This document shows positions 26,332 through 35,842 of a stretch of 64,000 nt of DNA, piece after piece. The notes beneath the pieces were generated by a model that made no database searches, had not been told where the DNA came from, and saw nothing but the letters and a program-made list of their open reading frames with translations. Source of the stretch: Pseudozobellia sp. WGM2 (lineage in GTDB: Bacteria > Bacteroidota > Bacteroidia > Flavobacteriales > Flavobacteriaceae); assembly GCF_017810075.1 (NCBI RefSeq), contig NZ_JADNYK010000003.1, forward strand, positions 1 to 64,000, given 5' to 3'. The position numbers and the translations under genes were made by a program. The number at the start of each line of letters is the position of its first letter. Positions within the stretch are counted from its first letter, which is position 1.

Positions 26332-26394
26332 TTAAACTATCATTGAAAAATAATAAAGAATATAAAACCATATTAGTATATTTAAATAGTTTAA
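26332..26394. promoter_or_regulatory. Spaced inverted repeat between metE and the Lrp-type gene
   Basis: TTAAACTAT at 26332-26340 and its exact complement ATAGTTTAA at 26386-26394, centres 54 bp apart, close to five DNA turns. Lrp-family octamers often bind such spaced A+T-rich sites, so this may be the regulator's binding region. Confidence 0.4.
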
Positions 26395-26442
26395 TTAACT
26401 ACACAACAACATCTCACGCCTACTACAATAGATATATTTTCT

Positions 26443-26904
26443 ATGATAGCACTTGACGAAATCGATCTTAAACTTTTAGATATACTTCAAAACAATGGTA
26501 AGCTTACCACCAAAGAGATAGCCGAACAGGTTCATTTATCTTCGACACCGGTCTATGAACGAATAAAACGGATGGAGAGAGAGGGGATTATCGATAAATA
26601 TGTTGCTATATTGGAGGCTGAAAAAGTCGGTAAGTCTTTTATCGTATTCTGCCACGTCACCTTAAAACAACATACCAAAAAAATTGGAAACCAGTTCGTT
26701 CAAGATATTATTTCTTTAAGAGAAGTGACCGAATGCTATAATGTCTCCGGTGATTATGATTTTCTATTAAAAATAGTGGTAAGAGACATGAAACACTACC
26801 AGTCATTCGTCATCAATGATTTAGGGTCAATCAAAAATATCGGCAGTGTTCACAGTACTTTTGTAATGGGCGTCATCAAACATTCGTACGCAATACCTTT
26901 ATAA
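26443..26904 (+). CDS. Lrp/AsnC-family transcriptional regulator
   Basis: A 153-residue regulator: N-terminal helix-turn-helix (about 3-60; DEIDLKLLDILQNNGKLTTK, STPVYERIKRMEREGIIDKY) and a C-terminal RAM effector domain (about 65-150; FVIDL-type strands with EVTECYNVSGDYDFLLKIVV). Such proteins sense amino acids and often control neighbouring genes. It is divergent from metE, so methionine-responsive control of metE is the simplest idea. Length and domain order are normal. Confidence 0.9.
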   Translation: MIALDEIDLKLLDILQNNGKLTTKEIAEQVHLSSTPVYERIKRMEREGIIDKYVAILEAEKVGKSFIVFCHVTLKQHTKKIGNQFVQDIISLREVTECYNVSGDYDFLLKIVVRDMKHYQSFVINDLGSIKNIGSVHSTFVMGVIKHSYAIPL

Positions 26905-26917
26905 CAAAAAGTCTTAT

Positions 26918-27844
26918 CTATTTTGGCAAGAATACCTCGGCCATCATGCATCGGGCACTTCCCCCACCGCAGGTTTCTATGGTTTCAAGATTACTATGTA
27001 AAATTTTACAGTCTTGTTCAATTTTATCGATTTGGTCTTTTGTCAAACTCCCATAAGCCGCCGAACTCATTATCAAAAAGCGTTTTTCGTTGGCACCTAT
27101 CACCTGAAGCATATTACCCGCAAAATGATGCATTTGTTTTTCACTGATGGCAATAACCGCTTTACCATCTTGCTTCAGATGATTAAGTACATTTTTCTTC
27201 TCTTTTTTATCGTCGATCGCATCAAGACAAATAACCGCAAATGTTTCTGCGAGACACATCATAACATTGGTATGATAGATTGGTTTTCTTTTACCATCTA
27301 CAGGTTGATTTGCCGAAAAAACTATAGGAGTAAATTCAAAATCTTCACAAAATTCAATAAACAATTCTTCGCTAGCGCGCTCGGATAAAGCACAATATGC
27401 CTTCTCACTAACGCGGTCTAAAATCATACTGCCCGTAGATTCAAGAAAAACTTCTTCTTCTTCCGCCGAAGTATAGTCTACAATATTTTCAATCTGAAAT
27501 CCTTTTTCTTCAAGAATATCAAGAATATCTCCGCGTCGTTCGTTTCGCCTATTTTCAGCGAACATCGGGTACAAGGCTACCGTGCCATCCGCATGAAAGG
27601 AAATCCAGTTATTGGGGAATATAGAGTCGGGCGTATTCGGTTCTGGAGTATCATCTACCACGATAACATTTACACCATTATCTCGAAGTACTTTTACAAA
27701 TGCATCGAACTCTTGTTGAGCCTTTTGGTTTATTGTTGCATTTTTTAAATCTAGGTCTTCTTGAAAATAGTTATTCACTGCCGTTTGCTCATTCATTCGA
27801 AAATTAACGGGGCGAATCATTAAAATAGTATCGGTAATCTGCAT
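26918..27844 (-). CDS. ctlX: Citrulline/arginine-type guanidino hydrolase, CtlX family
   Basis: A 308-residue enzyme of the amidinotransferase/arginine-deiminase superfamily. It opens ITDTILMIRPVNFRMNEQTA, then shows the active-site acid region TPDSIFPNNWISFH (about 90-103), ESTGSMILD, the catalytic His in PIYHTNVMM, and the nucleophilic Cys299 in GGGSARCMMAEV. The CtlX group has been linked to citrulline utilisation; the exact reaction here is inferred from family membership. A CAAAATTA element (minus-strand TAATTTTG) at 27867-27874 is a perfect -7 match. It faces a divergent ACT-domain gene and a second enzyme of the same superfamily beyond it. Confidence 0.85.
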   Translation of the reverse strand: MQITDTILMIRPVNFRMNEQTAVNNYFQEDLDLKNATINQKAQQEFDAFVKVLRDNGVNVIVVDDTPEPNTPDSIFPNNWISFHADGTVALYPMFAENRRNERRGDILDILEEKGFQIENIVDYTSAEEEEVFLESTGSMILDRVSEKAYCALSERASEELFIEFCEDFEFTPIVFSANQPVDGKRKPIYHTNVMMCLAETFAVICLDAIDDKKEKKNVLNHLKQDGKAVIAISEKQMHHFAGNMLQVIGANEKRFLIMSSAAYGSLTKDQIDKIEQDCKILHSNLETIETCGGGSARCMMAEVFLPK

Positions 27845-27866
27845 TAGTCTCTCAAAATTTAGATTG

Positions 27867-27874
27867 CAAAATTA
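27867..27874 (-). promoter_or_regulatory. -7 promoter box of ctlX
   Basis: Minus-strand TAATTTTG fits TAnnTTTG, 23 bases before the ctlX ATG. No matching -33 element at the expected distance. Confidence 0.4.
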
Positions 27875-27946
27875 GTGCTTTTCATATCGTAAAACCTTCT
27901 GGCGACAAAACTTATTCGTAGTTTAACCTAGCCAAATTAAAAATCT

Positions 27947-28354
27947 ATGACAGGAGAAACCGACTTAACAAAACTAGTTCGCTCACTACATCCGCAACTT
28001 AACGAGGGCGAGTACATTTTCACTAAAATCGACGCCAATAAGCAAATACCAACTCAAGATATTATCGGTTTTTTTAGGGAACAGGAAGGTGTAACCCTCA
28101 TATTAGAAAAAGAAAAAGCAGACGCGATGCATATAACTTACGGCTTTATCGCTTCATGGATAAGTTTACAAGTACATTCTTCTCTCGAAGCAGTAGGTCT
28201 TACAGCTGTTTTCGCTACAGAACTGGCCAAGCACGCTATCAGCTGCAACGTTGTGGCCGGTTTTCATCACGACCATATATTTGTCAGTCACAATTTAGGT
28301 GAAAAGGCCATAAAAATTTTAACCGAATTATCTGAAAATTATACAGGTGACTAA
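27947..28354 (+). CDS. ACT-domain protein
   Basis: A 135-residue protein built of two ACT-like halves: an N-terminal part (LVRSLHPQLNEGEYIFTKID, IIGFFREQEGVTLILE) and a C-terminal part with SSLEAVGLTAVFATELAKHA, VVAGFHHDHIFV. ACT modules bind amino acids and regulate metabolic enzymes. Proteins with this layout (DUF2241-type) are common stand-alone ACT proteins of unknown partner. It lies between two guanidino-modifying enzymes and its 3' end overlaps the second by four bases, so a link with arginine or citrulline level is possible. Confidence 0.8.
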   Translation: MTGETDLTKLVRSLHPQLNEGEYIFTKIDANKQIPTQDIIGFFREQEGVTLILEKEKADAMHITYGFIASWISLQVHSSLEAVGLTAVFATELAKHAISCNVVAGFHHDHIFVSHNLGEKAIKILTELSENYTGD

Positions 28355-29262
28355 TCTCTTACCAACGGTAAAGTACTACAGCGCAACAAGCCCTCTTGCT
28401 TAGCAATTTCGGAGTAGGGTATCTCTTCGACCGTAAACCCACATTCTCTTAACCAGGTATTCAATCGGCCGAAACCCTGTTCGGAAACAACGACTTCCGG
28501 TGAAATGGAAAATACATTGCTGAACATACGATACATTTCATCAGAAGTTATCTCAAAAATATTTTCCTGCCCAAAGAAATCAACCAACCAGTGGTACTCC
28601 TCCTCTACCAGAAAACCGTTTTTATGAAGTATAGCCTTTCCTTTACCGAGAGGTTGAAAACAACAATCGAGATGTAAGGCATTTTCAATGGCATTCGTCG
28701 ATTTTCGTAATTCAAAAGATTTTACTTTTTTATCAGGAAATTGCTGAGAAATATATTCAACCGCAGCTTTATTTGTGCGAGCCGTAATTTGATTCGGGTA
28801 ATCTTCGGCGGTATAAGTTCCCACAAAAATATAATCGTTCCAAGGCATTACGTCTCCACCCTCAACATGCACTTCAAAAGGCGGACGGAGAATATTATTT
28901 TCATCAATTTCTTCCAATACATGAAGTATGGCTTCCACCTCTTTCTCCCTATCCGGTAAAATGTTAGCTAATATCAACTTGTCTTTAATTACAAATGCAA
29001 TATCGCGTGAAAAAATCTGGTTGCAGTTTTCAATCACTTCCGGCCGATAGACCTTAACGCCATATTTTTCAAAAATCTTGGCAAAGGCATCCATTTCTTT
29101 CACCATATCCTCTTCTTTTGGATAGGTGCCTGCCAAAATATGCTCTAAAGATTTAGGATCATAGGCTTCATCGGGTTTTGGAACCGGCCCATTGCTTTCG
29201 GCAGTACCTAGCACAACAGATTGTAAACGAGAAATTTCATCATTGACATTCAATCGAAGCAT
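28351..29262 (-). CDS. Dimethylargininase / arginine-deiminase-like hydrolase
   Basis: A 303-residue member of the guanidino-group modifying superfamily. The catalytic set is visible: FEVHVEGGDVMPW (acidic residues), ENALHLDCCFQPLG (His) and GLLRCSTLPLVRD with the nucleophilic Cys near the C-terminus. Members hydrolyse methylated arginines, arginine or related guanidines; the sequence alone does not decide. I start at the ATG at 29262: a perfect -7 box (minus-strand TACCTTTG, 29282-29289) and the gltA terminator lie inside the longer frame that begins at 29319, so the longer start cannot be right. Placed between ctlX/ACT and gltA. Confidence 0.83.
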   Translation of the reverse strand: MLRLNVNDEISRLQSVVLGTAESNGPVPKPDEAYDPKSLEHILAGTYPKEEDMVKEMDAFAKIFEKYGVKVYRPEVIENCNQIFSRDIAFVIKDKLILANILPDREKEVEAILHVLEEIDENNILRPPFEVHVEGGDVMPWNDYIFVGTYTAEDYPNQITARTNKAAVEYISQQFPDKKVKSFELRKSTNAIENALHLDCCFQPLGKGKAILHKNGFLVEEEYHWLVDFFGQENIFEITSDEMYRMFSNVFSISPEVVVSEQGFGRLNTWLRECGFTVEEIPYSEIAKQEGLLRCSTLPLVRD

Positions 29263-29281
29263 ACTCTTAGGTTTTAAAGAA

Positions 29282-29289
29282 CAAAGGTA
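29282..29289 (-). promoter_or_regulatory. -7 promoter box of the dimethylargininase-like gene
   Basis: Minus-strand TACCTTTG matches TAnnTTTG exactly, 20 bases before the chosen ATG at 29262. Confidence 0.5.
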
Positions 29290-29300
29290 GTATTTGGCGG

Positions 29301-29335
29301 AAAAAAAAGGTCCTTTCAAAAAATGAAAGGACCAT
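29301..29335 (-). terminator. Intrinsic terminator downstream of gltA
   Basis: GGTCCTTTC (29309-29317) pairs perfectly with GAAAGGACC (29325-29333) across a 7-base loop; on the minus strand eight T follow. It ends the gltA transcript 23 bases after its stop. Confidence 0.88.
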
Positions 29336-29355
29336 TAAAATTTTGTTTGTGAAAC

Positions 29356-30642
29356 TTATCGTTTATCAACCTCAACGAAAGATCTTTCCGGTTCACCGAT
29401 ATAAACCTGTCTCGGTCTACCTATCGGCTCACCTCTAAGTCTCATTTCCCTCCATTGCGCAATCCAACCCGGTAAGCGACCTAATGCGAACATTACGGTA
29501 AACATTTCCGTTGGTATGCCTAAGGCACGATAAATTATACCTGAATAAAAATCTACGTTCGGATAGAGTTTTCTGTCAACGAAATATTGATCTTCAAGAG
29601 CTTCTTTCTCAAGTCCTTTAGCGATATCTAAAATAGGGTCATCTATACCCAAATCTCCTAACACCTCATCTGCGGCCTTTTTAATTATCTTGGCACGTGG
29701 ATCAAAGTTTTTATAAACTCTGTGACCAAAGCCCATGAGTCTAAACGGGTCTTGTTTATCTTTAGCCTTGGCCATATATTTTTTAGTGTCGCCTCCATCG
29801 GCCTCAATTGCTTCAAGCATTTCTAGCACCGCCTGATTGGCACCACCGTGCAAAGGCCCCCAAAGTGCCGATATACCAGCAGAAAGCGACGCAAAAAGAC
29901 CGGCATGTGAAGAACCAACGATGCGAACGGTCGATGTTGAACAGTTTTGCTCGTGATCCCCATGAAGAATTAAAAGCTTATCTAAGGCATTGATTACAAC
30001 ATCATTTTTCTGATACGTTTGGTTCGGTTTCTTAAACATCATTTTATGTATGTTCTCAACATAACCAAGGCTATCATCACCATAATCTAGAGGAAGTCCC
30101 TTTTTCTTGCGAAGCGTCCAAGCTACAAGTACCGGGAATTTTGCTAAAATTCGAACAATGGCCTCGTACATATCTTTCTCTGAAGATACGTCTACGGTCG
30201 ACGAATTAAAAGCGATCAAAGCACTTGTCAGCGAAGACAAAACCCCCATTGGATGAGCAGATTTCGGAAAACTATCCAAAATTTTCTTCATTTCTTCATC
30301 TACATGAGACTCCTCCTTAATATCCTTATGAAACTTTTCAAGTTCTTCTTTGTTCGGTAACTCTCCAAAAATCAAAAGATACGCCACTTCAAGAAAATCG
30401 GCCTTTTCCGCTAATTCTTCAATGGAGTAGCCTCGGTACCGTAAAATGCCCTTCTCACCATCTAAAAAAGTTATTGCACTCTCACATGAACCGGTGTTTT
30501 TATAACCAGGATCAATAGTTATCATTCCTCCGGTAACAGCACGTAAAGATTTGATATCTATAGCATGTTCGTTTTCAGAACCTGTTATTACAGGAAATTC
30601 ATATTTCTGGCCGTTGTACTCTAAAGTAGCTTTATCTGACAT
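29356..30642 (-). CDS. gltA: Citrate synthase (type II)
   Basis: GltA (428 residues) condenses acetyl-CoA and oxaloacetate to citrate, the entry step of the TCA cycle. Recognisable parts: the N-terminal beta domain typical of the hexameric type (ATLEYNGQKYEFPVITGSE), DPGYKNTGSCESAITFLDG, ILHGDHEQNCSTSTVR with the active-site His, LWGPLHGGANQAVLEML, and the signature MGFGHRVYKNFDPRAKI with the second active-site His. The end LGRLPGWIAQWREMRL is conserved. It has its own terminator; the promoter region (30643-30762) shows no clear box. Confidence 0.96.
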   Translation of the reverse strand: MSDKATLEYNGQKYEFPVITGSENEHAIDIKSLRAVTGGMITIDPGYKNTGSCESAITFLDGEKGILRYRGYSIEELAEKADFLEVAYLLIFGELPNKEELEKFHKDIKEESHVDEEMKKILDSFPKSAHPMGVLSSLTSALIAFNSSTVDVSSEKDMYEAIVRILAKFPVLVAWTLRKKKGLPLDYGDDSLGYVENIHKMMFKKPNQTYQKNDVVINALDKLLILHGDHEQNCSTSTVRIVGSSHAGLFASLSAGISALWGPLHGGANQAVLEMLEAIEADGGDTKKYMAKAKDKQDPFRLMGFGHRVYKNFDPRAKIIKKAADEVLGDLGIDDPILDIAKGLEKEALEDQYFVDRKLYPNVDFYSGIIYRALGIPTEMFTVMFALGRLPGWIAQWREMRLRGEPIGRPRQVYIGEPERSFVEVDKR

Positions 30643-30762
30643 TTGTAGTATTTACTTGATTTTAAGTGGGCGATAAAATTAAGAAAAAAGGGTAACCATT
30701 ACAATTATAGATAGACCTTTCACCCTTTATTAACAACACTTTTTAGGTGTAAATTGTAAATA

Positions 30763-32298
30763 TTACAACAAGTAGAGTTTTTTATAATATTCATCTAACG
30801 ATTTTTCCCAAGTGAATCGCATTTTTTTAGCGTTGGACTTTATTTTTTTCCATTTCGCCTGGTCATGTTCCCACACGTTAAGAGCCTCATCGAATTTGTT
30901 GACCATATCATCTAATTTCGCATTAAATGTACTGCCATCAAAAGCAAAACCGGTTTTCATATGCTCGACCGTATCTTTTAAGCCACCCGTATGGTGTACT
31001 AGGCAAGGGTTGCCGTTTCTCATAGCCAACATCTGGCTTATACCGCAAGGTTCGAAAAGACTGGGCATAAAATAAAGGTCCGTTTCAAGATACATACTGT
31101 CTATCAAGTCTTCGGATTGACCGTTGGTAAAAATAAAGTTTTTATGCTTGTAACTCATCTCACGAAAGAGTTGCTCGTAATCAGGGTCTCCTGTACCCAA
31201 TAGCATAAAAATTCCGTTTACTTCTTGAAGCCTATACAAGATTTTCTCAAAGGATTCAGGAGATCTCATGAAAAAATAGAATTTTTGCTCCGTTAGGCGA
31301 GCGACACTTGACACTATAAATCTTGGTCTATTATTGACAAACTCCATAATTTTCTCGCCTGTATGCGCCAAGAAATCAGCTTTGTATTTTTTCGATTCGT
31401 CTTGCAACCATCTGAACAAAGCTTTAACCGTGTTTCGATATAACAGCCCCTTCTCAGCCTGACGTACGTTCGTATAGTTGGAAGCATTGAGAATACCGAA
31501 CAACCTTCCCTCATTTTCAGCATTACGAAGATCGTTTTCAAGACTTTCACCACCAACGAATTCAGGTCGTGCACTAGGCAACAACACATCTTCTTTGTAA
31601 GCCTGGGAAACCGTATGAACAGCATCTGCCAAACGAATACCCACCGCCATTAAATTTATACAGTCTTGATATCTCGGATCCTTTAAAGTTTCATGATCCA
31701 GCTGAATTTCAGGAAAATAATTGTGTACCGAGGCGTAGTTATCATAAAACGGTCGTATACCCTGAATTGCCAAATTGTGAATACTATACACATATCGCAT
31801 TTTTTTCAATATAGTATACTCAGGATGATACGTTTTCAAAAACAACATAGCACTAGAATGCCAATCGTGCATATGAACAATATCTAAATCACCAAAAGCG
31901 CCCATTTTGACCGCCTCTGCAACCGCCGTATTGAATATGATAAATTTTATAAAATCATTAAAAAAGGGCTCGGTAGGATCGTCGTGATATATATGTGCAA
32001 TACCCCCCTCTTTAATCTCAGGGTGATGAATTACATAATGAATGATATTTTCGAATTCTTTTTTTGGAGCTACGGCATAAAGTTCTGCAGTATAGTCAAT
32101 ACCACGCATTCTAAAATGCAAGTTGGTACGAAAGGTACCGTTCAGATGTAATCGGGAATAAGCTGGAACCACTACATGCACCTTATCGCCTCGCTTAGCA
32201 ATTTCGCGGGGTACATCACGAACCACATCACCCATTCCCCCTGCCTTGCAATCGGCTATGGCATCATTTTCAGCAGCAACAAAAAGAAAATTATTCAT
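30763..32298 (-). CDS. glgA: Glycogen/starch synthase-like glycosyltransferase (GT5)
   Basis: A 511-residue glycosyltransferase with the glycogen synthase layout: FVAAENDAIADCKAGGMGDV (about 5-24, the KxGG nucleotide-sugar site), VHMHDWHSSAMLFL, YSIHNLAIQGI, SVARLTEQKF (start of the C-terminal Rossmann domain) and MPSLFEPCGISQMLAMRNGN with the retaining-GT Glu pair, then HHTGGLKDTVEH. It should add glucose from ADP- or UDP-glucose to alpha-glucan. No branching enzyme or pyrophosphorylase gene is nearby. The central region (about 225-330) diverges from E. coli GlgA, so a specialised role is possible. Confidence 0.84.
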   Translation of the reverse strand: MNNFLFVAAENDAIADCKAGGMGDVVRDVPREIAKRGDKVHVVVPAYSRLHLNGTFRTNLHFRMRGIDYTAELYAVAPKKEFENIIHYVIHHPEIKEGGIAHIYHDDPTEPFFNDFIKFIIFNTAVAEAVKMGAFGDLDIVHMHDWHSSAMLFLKTYHPEYTILKKMRYVYSIHNLAIQGIRPFYDNYASVHNYFPEIQLDHETLKDPRYQDCINLMAVGIRLADAVHTVSQAYKEDVLLPSARPEFVGGESLENDLRNAENEGRLFGILNASNYTNVRQAEKGLLYRNTVKALFRWLQDESKKYKADFLAHTGEKIMEFVNNRPRFIVSSVARLTEQKFYFFMRSPESFEKILYRLQEVNGIFMLLGTGDPDYEQLFREMSYKHKNFIFTNGQSEDLIDSMYLETDLYFMPSLFEPCGISQMLAMRNGNPCLVHHTGGLKDTVEHMKTGFAFDGSTFNAKLDDMVNKFDEALNVWEHDQAKWKKIKSNAKKMRFTWEKSLDEYYKKLYLL

Positions 32299-32355
32299 CC
32301 AAATATTATGTTAACGATTACCCGAAAAAGGTAAGTAAACTTTATGATTAGACCA

Positions 32356-32402
32356 AAAAAAAGCCTTTCTCATCACCGAAATTTGAAGAGAAAGGCATTT
32401 TT
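32356..32402 (-). terminator. Intrinsic terminator downstream of eno
   Basis: GCCTTTCTC (32363-32371) pairs with GAGAAAGGC (32388-32396); A/T tracts on both sides allow termination in both directions. It lies 21 bases after the eno stop. Confidence 0.87.
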
Positions 32403-32422
32403 TTTAGTAAAACAGCAAAAAT

Positions 32423-33748
<1,326 letters not shown>

Positions 33749-33758
33749 TCAAGGTTAA

Positions 33759-33766
33759 CAAATATA
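33759..33766 (-). promoter_or_regulatory. -7 promoter box of eno
   Basis: Minus-strand TATATTTG fits TAnnTTTG. A TTTG lies 16 bases further upstream (33783-33786), a little closer than the usual 19-21. Confidence 0.5.
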
Positions 33767-33833
33767 CAAAACCATACCCGCACAAAGCCTAGTGCTGGCT
33801 GTAATTTTGCTCGAAAATAACAATCACTTAACC

Positions 33834-34955
33834 TTATACCGTTTGTGCTGATTTATTTTTAATAAGGTCAAAAAATTGATCAAAAAGGTAATCGGCATCA
33901 TGTGGCCCAGGGCTAGCCTCTGGGTGATATTGAACAGAAAACACATCTTTATCGATCATACGAATACCGGCAACCGTTTTATCATTCAAATGCACATGAG
34001 TTATTTCAACATTTTTATTAGCCTCGGTCTCTTCTCGATTAATCGCAAAACCGTGATTCTGTGAAGTAATCTCACCTTTACCACTAATTAGGTTTAAAAT
34101 TGGGTGATTAATTCCCCGATGACCATTATGCATTTTATAAGTTGAAATGCCGTTTGCCAACGCTATTATCTGATGACCAAGGCAAATACCGAAAACCGGT
34201 TTACCACTTGCAATCATACTCTTAGCAGCTTTAATTGCATCAACCAATGGCTCGGGATCTCCAGGACCGTTAGATATAAAATAAGCATCAGCACCCCAAG
34301 ATTCCATTTCATCAAAAGTGGCGTTATATGGGAAGACCTTGACATAAGCACCCCTTTTTACCAAATTTCTAAGAATGTTCTTTTTAATTCCGATGTCTAA
34401 AGCAGCAATCTTGAAATTGGAAGTTTCACCACCAACAAAATAAGGTTTTTTAGTAGATACCTTTGATGAAAGCTCTAGACCCTCCATACTCGGAACTTCG
34501 GCCAACCGTCTTTTTAAATCTTCAATGTTATTAACATCAGTAGAAATCACAGCATTCATCGCCCCATTGTCGCGTATATAACTAACCAGAGCCCGAGTAT
34601 CAACATCTGACACAGCGAACAATTGGTTATCATCTAGAAACTGTTGTAAACTTTTATCGGCAAGTTCTCTGGAATACTCATAACTGAAATTTCTACAGAT
34701 CAATCCGGAAATTTTTACAGAATCCGATTCAACCTCTTCTTCATTGGTACCGTAATTTCCAATATGGGCATTGGTAGTCACCATTAATTGACCAAAGTAT
34801 GATGGATCGGTAAAAATTTCTTGGTAACCGGTCATTCCCGTATTAAAACAGACCTCACCAAAAGCAGTACCTTCTTTATCACCTACAGCTTTACCGTAGA
34901 AAATGGTACCATCCGCTAATAATACTAGTGCCTTTCTTTTAGATCGATATTTCAT
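33834..34955 (-). CDS. carA: Carbamoyl-phosphate synthase, small (glutaminase) subunit
   Basis: CarA (373 residues) hydrolyses glutamine and feeds ammonia to CarB to make carbamoyl phosphate for pyrimidine and arginine synthesis. The N-terminal domain has KALVLLADGTIFYGKAVGD and FNTGMTGYQEIFTDPSYFGQ; the class I glutaminase has YFISNGPGDPEPL, the nucleophile Cys in GKPVFGICLGHQIIALA, and the His/Glu pair in QYHPEASPGPHD. carB is not nearby. Linkage of carA to eno and rplQ is the usual flavobacterial order. A minus-strand TAATTTTG box is at 34979-34986. Confidence 0.96.
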   Translation of the reverse strand: MKYRSKRKALVLLADGTIFYGKAVGDKEGTAFGEVCFNTGMTGYQEIFTDPSYFGQLMVTTNAHIGNYGTNEEEVESDSVKISGLICRNFSYEYSRELADKSLQQFLDDNQLFAVSDVDTRALVSYIRDNGAMNAVISTDVNNIEDLKRRLAEVPSMEGLELSSKVSTKKPYFVGGETSNFKIAALDIGIKKNILRNLVKRGAYVKVFPYNATFDEMESWGADAYFISNGPGDPEPLVDAIKAAKSMIASGKPVFGICLGHQIIALANGISTYKMHNGHRGINHPILNLISGKGEITSQNHGFAINREETEANKNVEITHVHLNDKTVAGIRMIDKDVFSVQYHPEASPGPHDADYLFDQFFDLIKNKSAQTV

Positions 34956-34993
34956 ATGTGTTCCTATTTCTTAATTTTCAAAATTAAACATAA

Positions 34994-35022
34994 AAAAAGG
35001 ACAAACTATAAGGCTTATCCTT
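34994..35022 (-). terminator. Weak terminator after the unknown secreted protein gene
   Basis: AAGGACAA (34997-35004) pairs with TTATCCTT (35015-35022), one G-U on the minus-strand RNA, followed by seven T there. It is nearly identical in sequence to the rplQ terminator hairpin at 35789-35818. Confidence 0.6.
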
Positions 35023-35058
35023 GGAAGAGTTCATTCTTTGGTTTTTATGGGAAAAAAT

Positions 35059-35772
35059 TTAAATAGACTCATAGTAATTAAAAATTTTACTTAAATCTTT
35101 ATCATCTTTTACCGACAAATGATTTTCTTTGATGTATTCGCTTACCCTGGTTGCCTTTTCGTCAAATAACTTAAGTATTCTCTTTCTTTTTAGCTTAAGC
35201 TCGTTAACCTTGCCTTCATCTAAAACAAAATACTTTTCTTGCAGTATATAACTATCTCGAGTTTGCTTCTTTTGGGTCATAGGGTTTACCATACCCTCTT
35301 TAATGACTTTGGTAAATCTTTTTAATAATTTAGTATTCTCAGCAGCTGCAATTACCTCGTAATAACTATTTCTCTCCAATTCTGGATCCAAATAACGTTC
35401 AAAAACCCTGTTATTGATTAGTACTTGCTCAATACCTGCAGGATTAAAATAGAAAATCGAATCGTTAGAAATTTTAGCTACTATTTGATCAAGCTTGGCA
35501 TCGTAATTGACTTTCGAAAGTTTAAATTTCTTATTGTTCTTAGCAACAAGAATACTTTTTGTTTTCCAATCCTCAAAAAGAAATGGTGAGCCCATTACTT
35601 GGTAGACCGCATCACTATTACTAGTTTGAGACCAAATACCTGAGGTATAGGAAGAAATTTCAGTGAAATTGTTCACTCCATTGCCTGATGCTACTATTTG
35701 ACCAGCTTGCGCGTAAGCAACTGCATTAAGCACAATTGAAAAATATAAAAATAATAAGAGTTTTGAGTTCAT
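35059..35772 (-). CDS. Secreted protein of unknown function
   Basis: A 237-residue protein that I do not recognise. It starts with a clear signal peptide (MNSKLLLFLYFSIVLNAVAYAQ); the chosen ATG at 35772 begins it directly, whereas the upstream ATG at 35787 adds MNIEI. The mature part has a strand-rich first half (YQVMGSPFLFEDWKTKSILV, FYFNPAGIEQVLINNRVFER) and a basic, helical C-terminal half (LKLKRKRILKLFDEKATRVS). No enzyme motif or Cys pair is seen. It stands between rplQ and carA and is flanked by two near-identical hairpins. Confidence 0.72.
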   Translation of the reverse strand: MNSKLLLFLYFSIVLNAVAYAQAGQIVASGNGVNNFTEISSYTSGIWSQTSNSDAVYQVMGSPFLFEDWKTKSILVAKNNKKFKLSKVNYDAKLDQIVAKISNDSIFYFNPAGIEQVLINNRVFERYLDPELERNSYYEVIAAAENTKLLKRFTKVIKEGMVNPMTQKKQTRDSYILQEKYFVLDEGKVNELKLKRKRILKLFDEKATRVSEYIKENHLSVKDDKDLSKIFNYYESI

Positions 35773-35785
35773 AATTTCAATATTC

Positions 35786-35820
35786 AAAAAAAGGATAAAC
35801 TATACAGCTTATCCTTTTTA
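35786..35820 (-). terminator. Intrinsic terminator downstream of rplQ, end of the ribosomal supercluster
   Basis: AAAAGGATAA (35789-35798) pairs with TTATCCTTTT (35809-35818) over ten bases with a 10-base loop, and a T-run follows on the minus strand. It closes the alpha operon 22 bases after the rplQ stop. Confidence 0.85.
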
Positions 35821-35842
35821 TATTATAATGAGTTAAAACATA

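Noticed and set aside
35059-35772. Secreted-protein gene as cargo of a mobile element
   Set aside because: The flanking repeats are terminator hairpins in a direct, not terminal-inverted, arrangement, and there is no transposase or integrase nearby.
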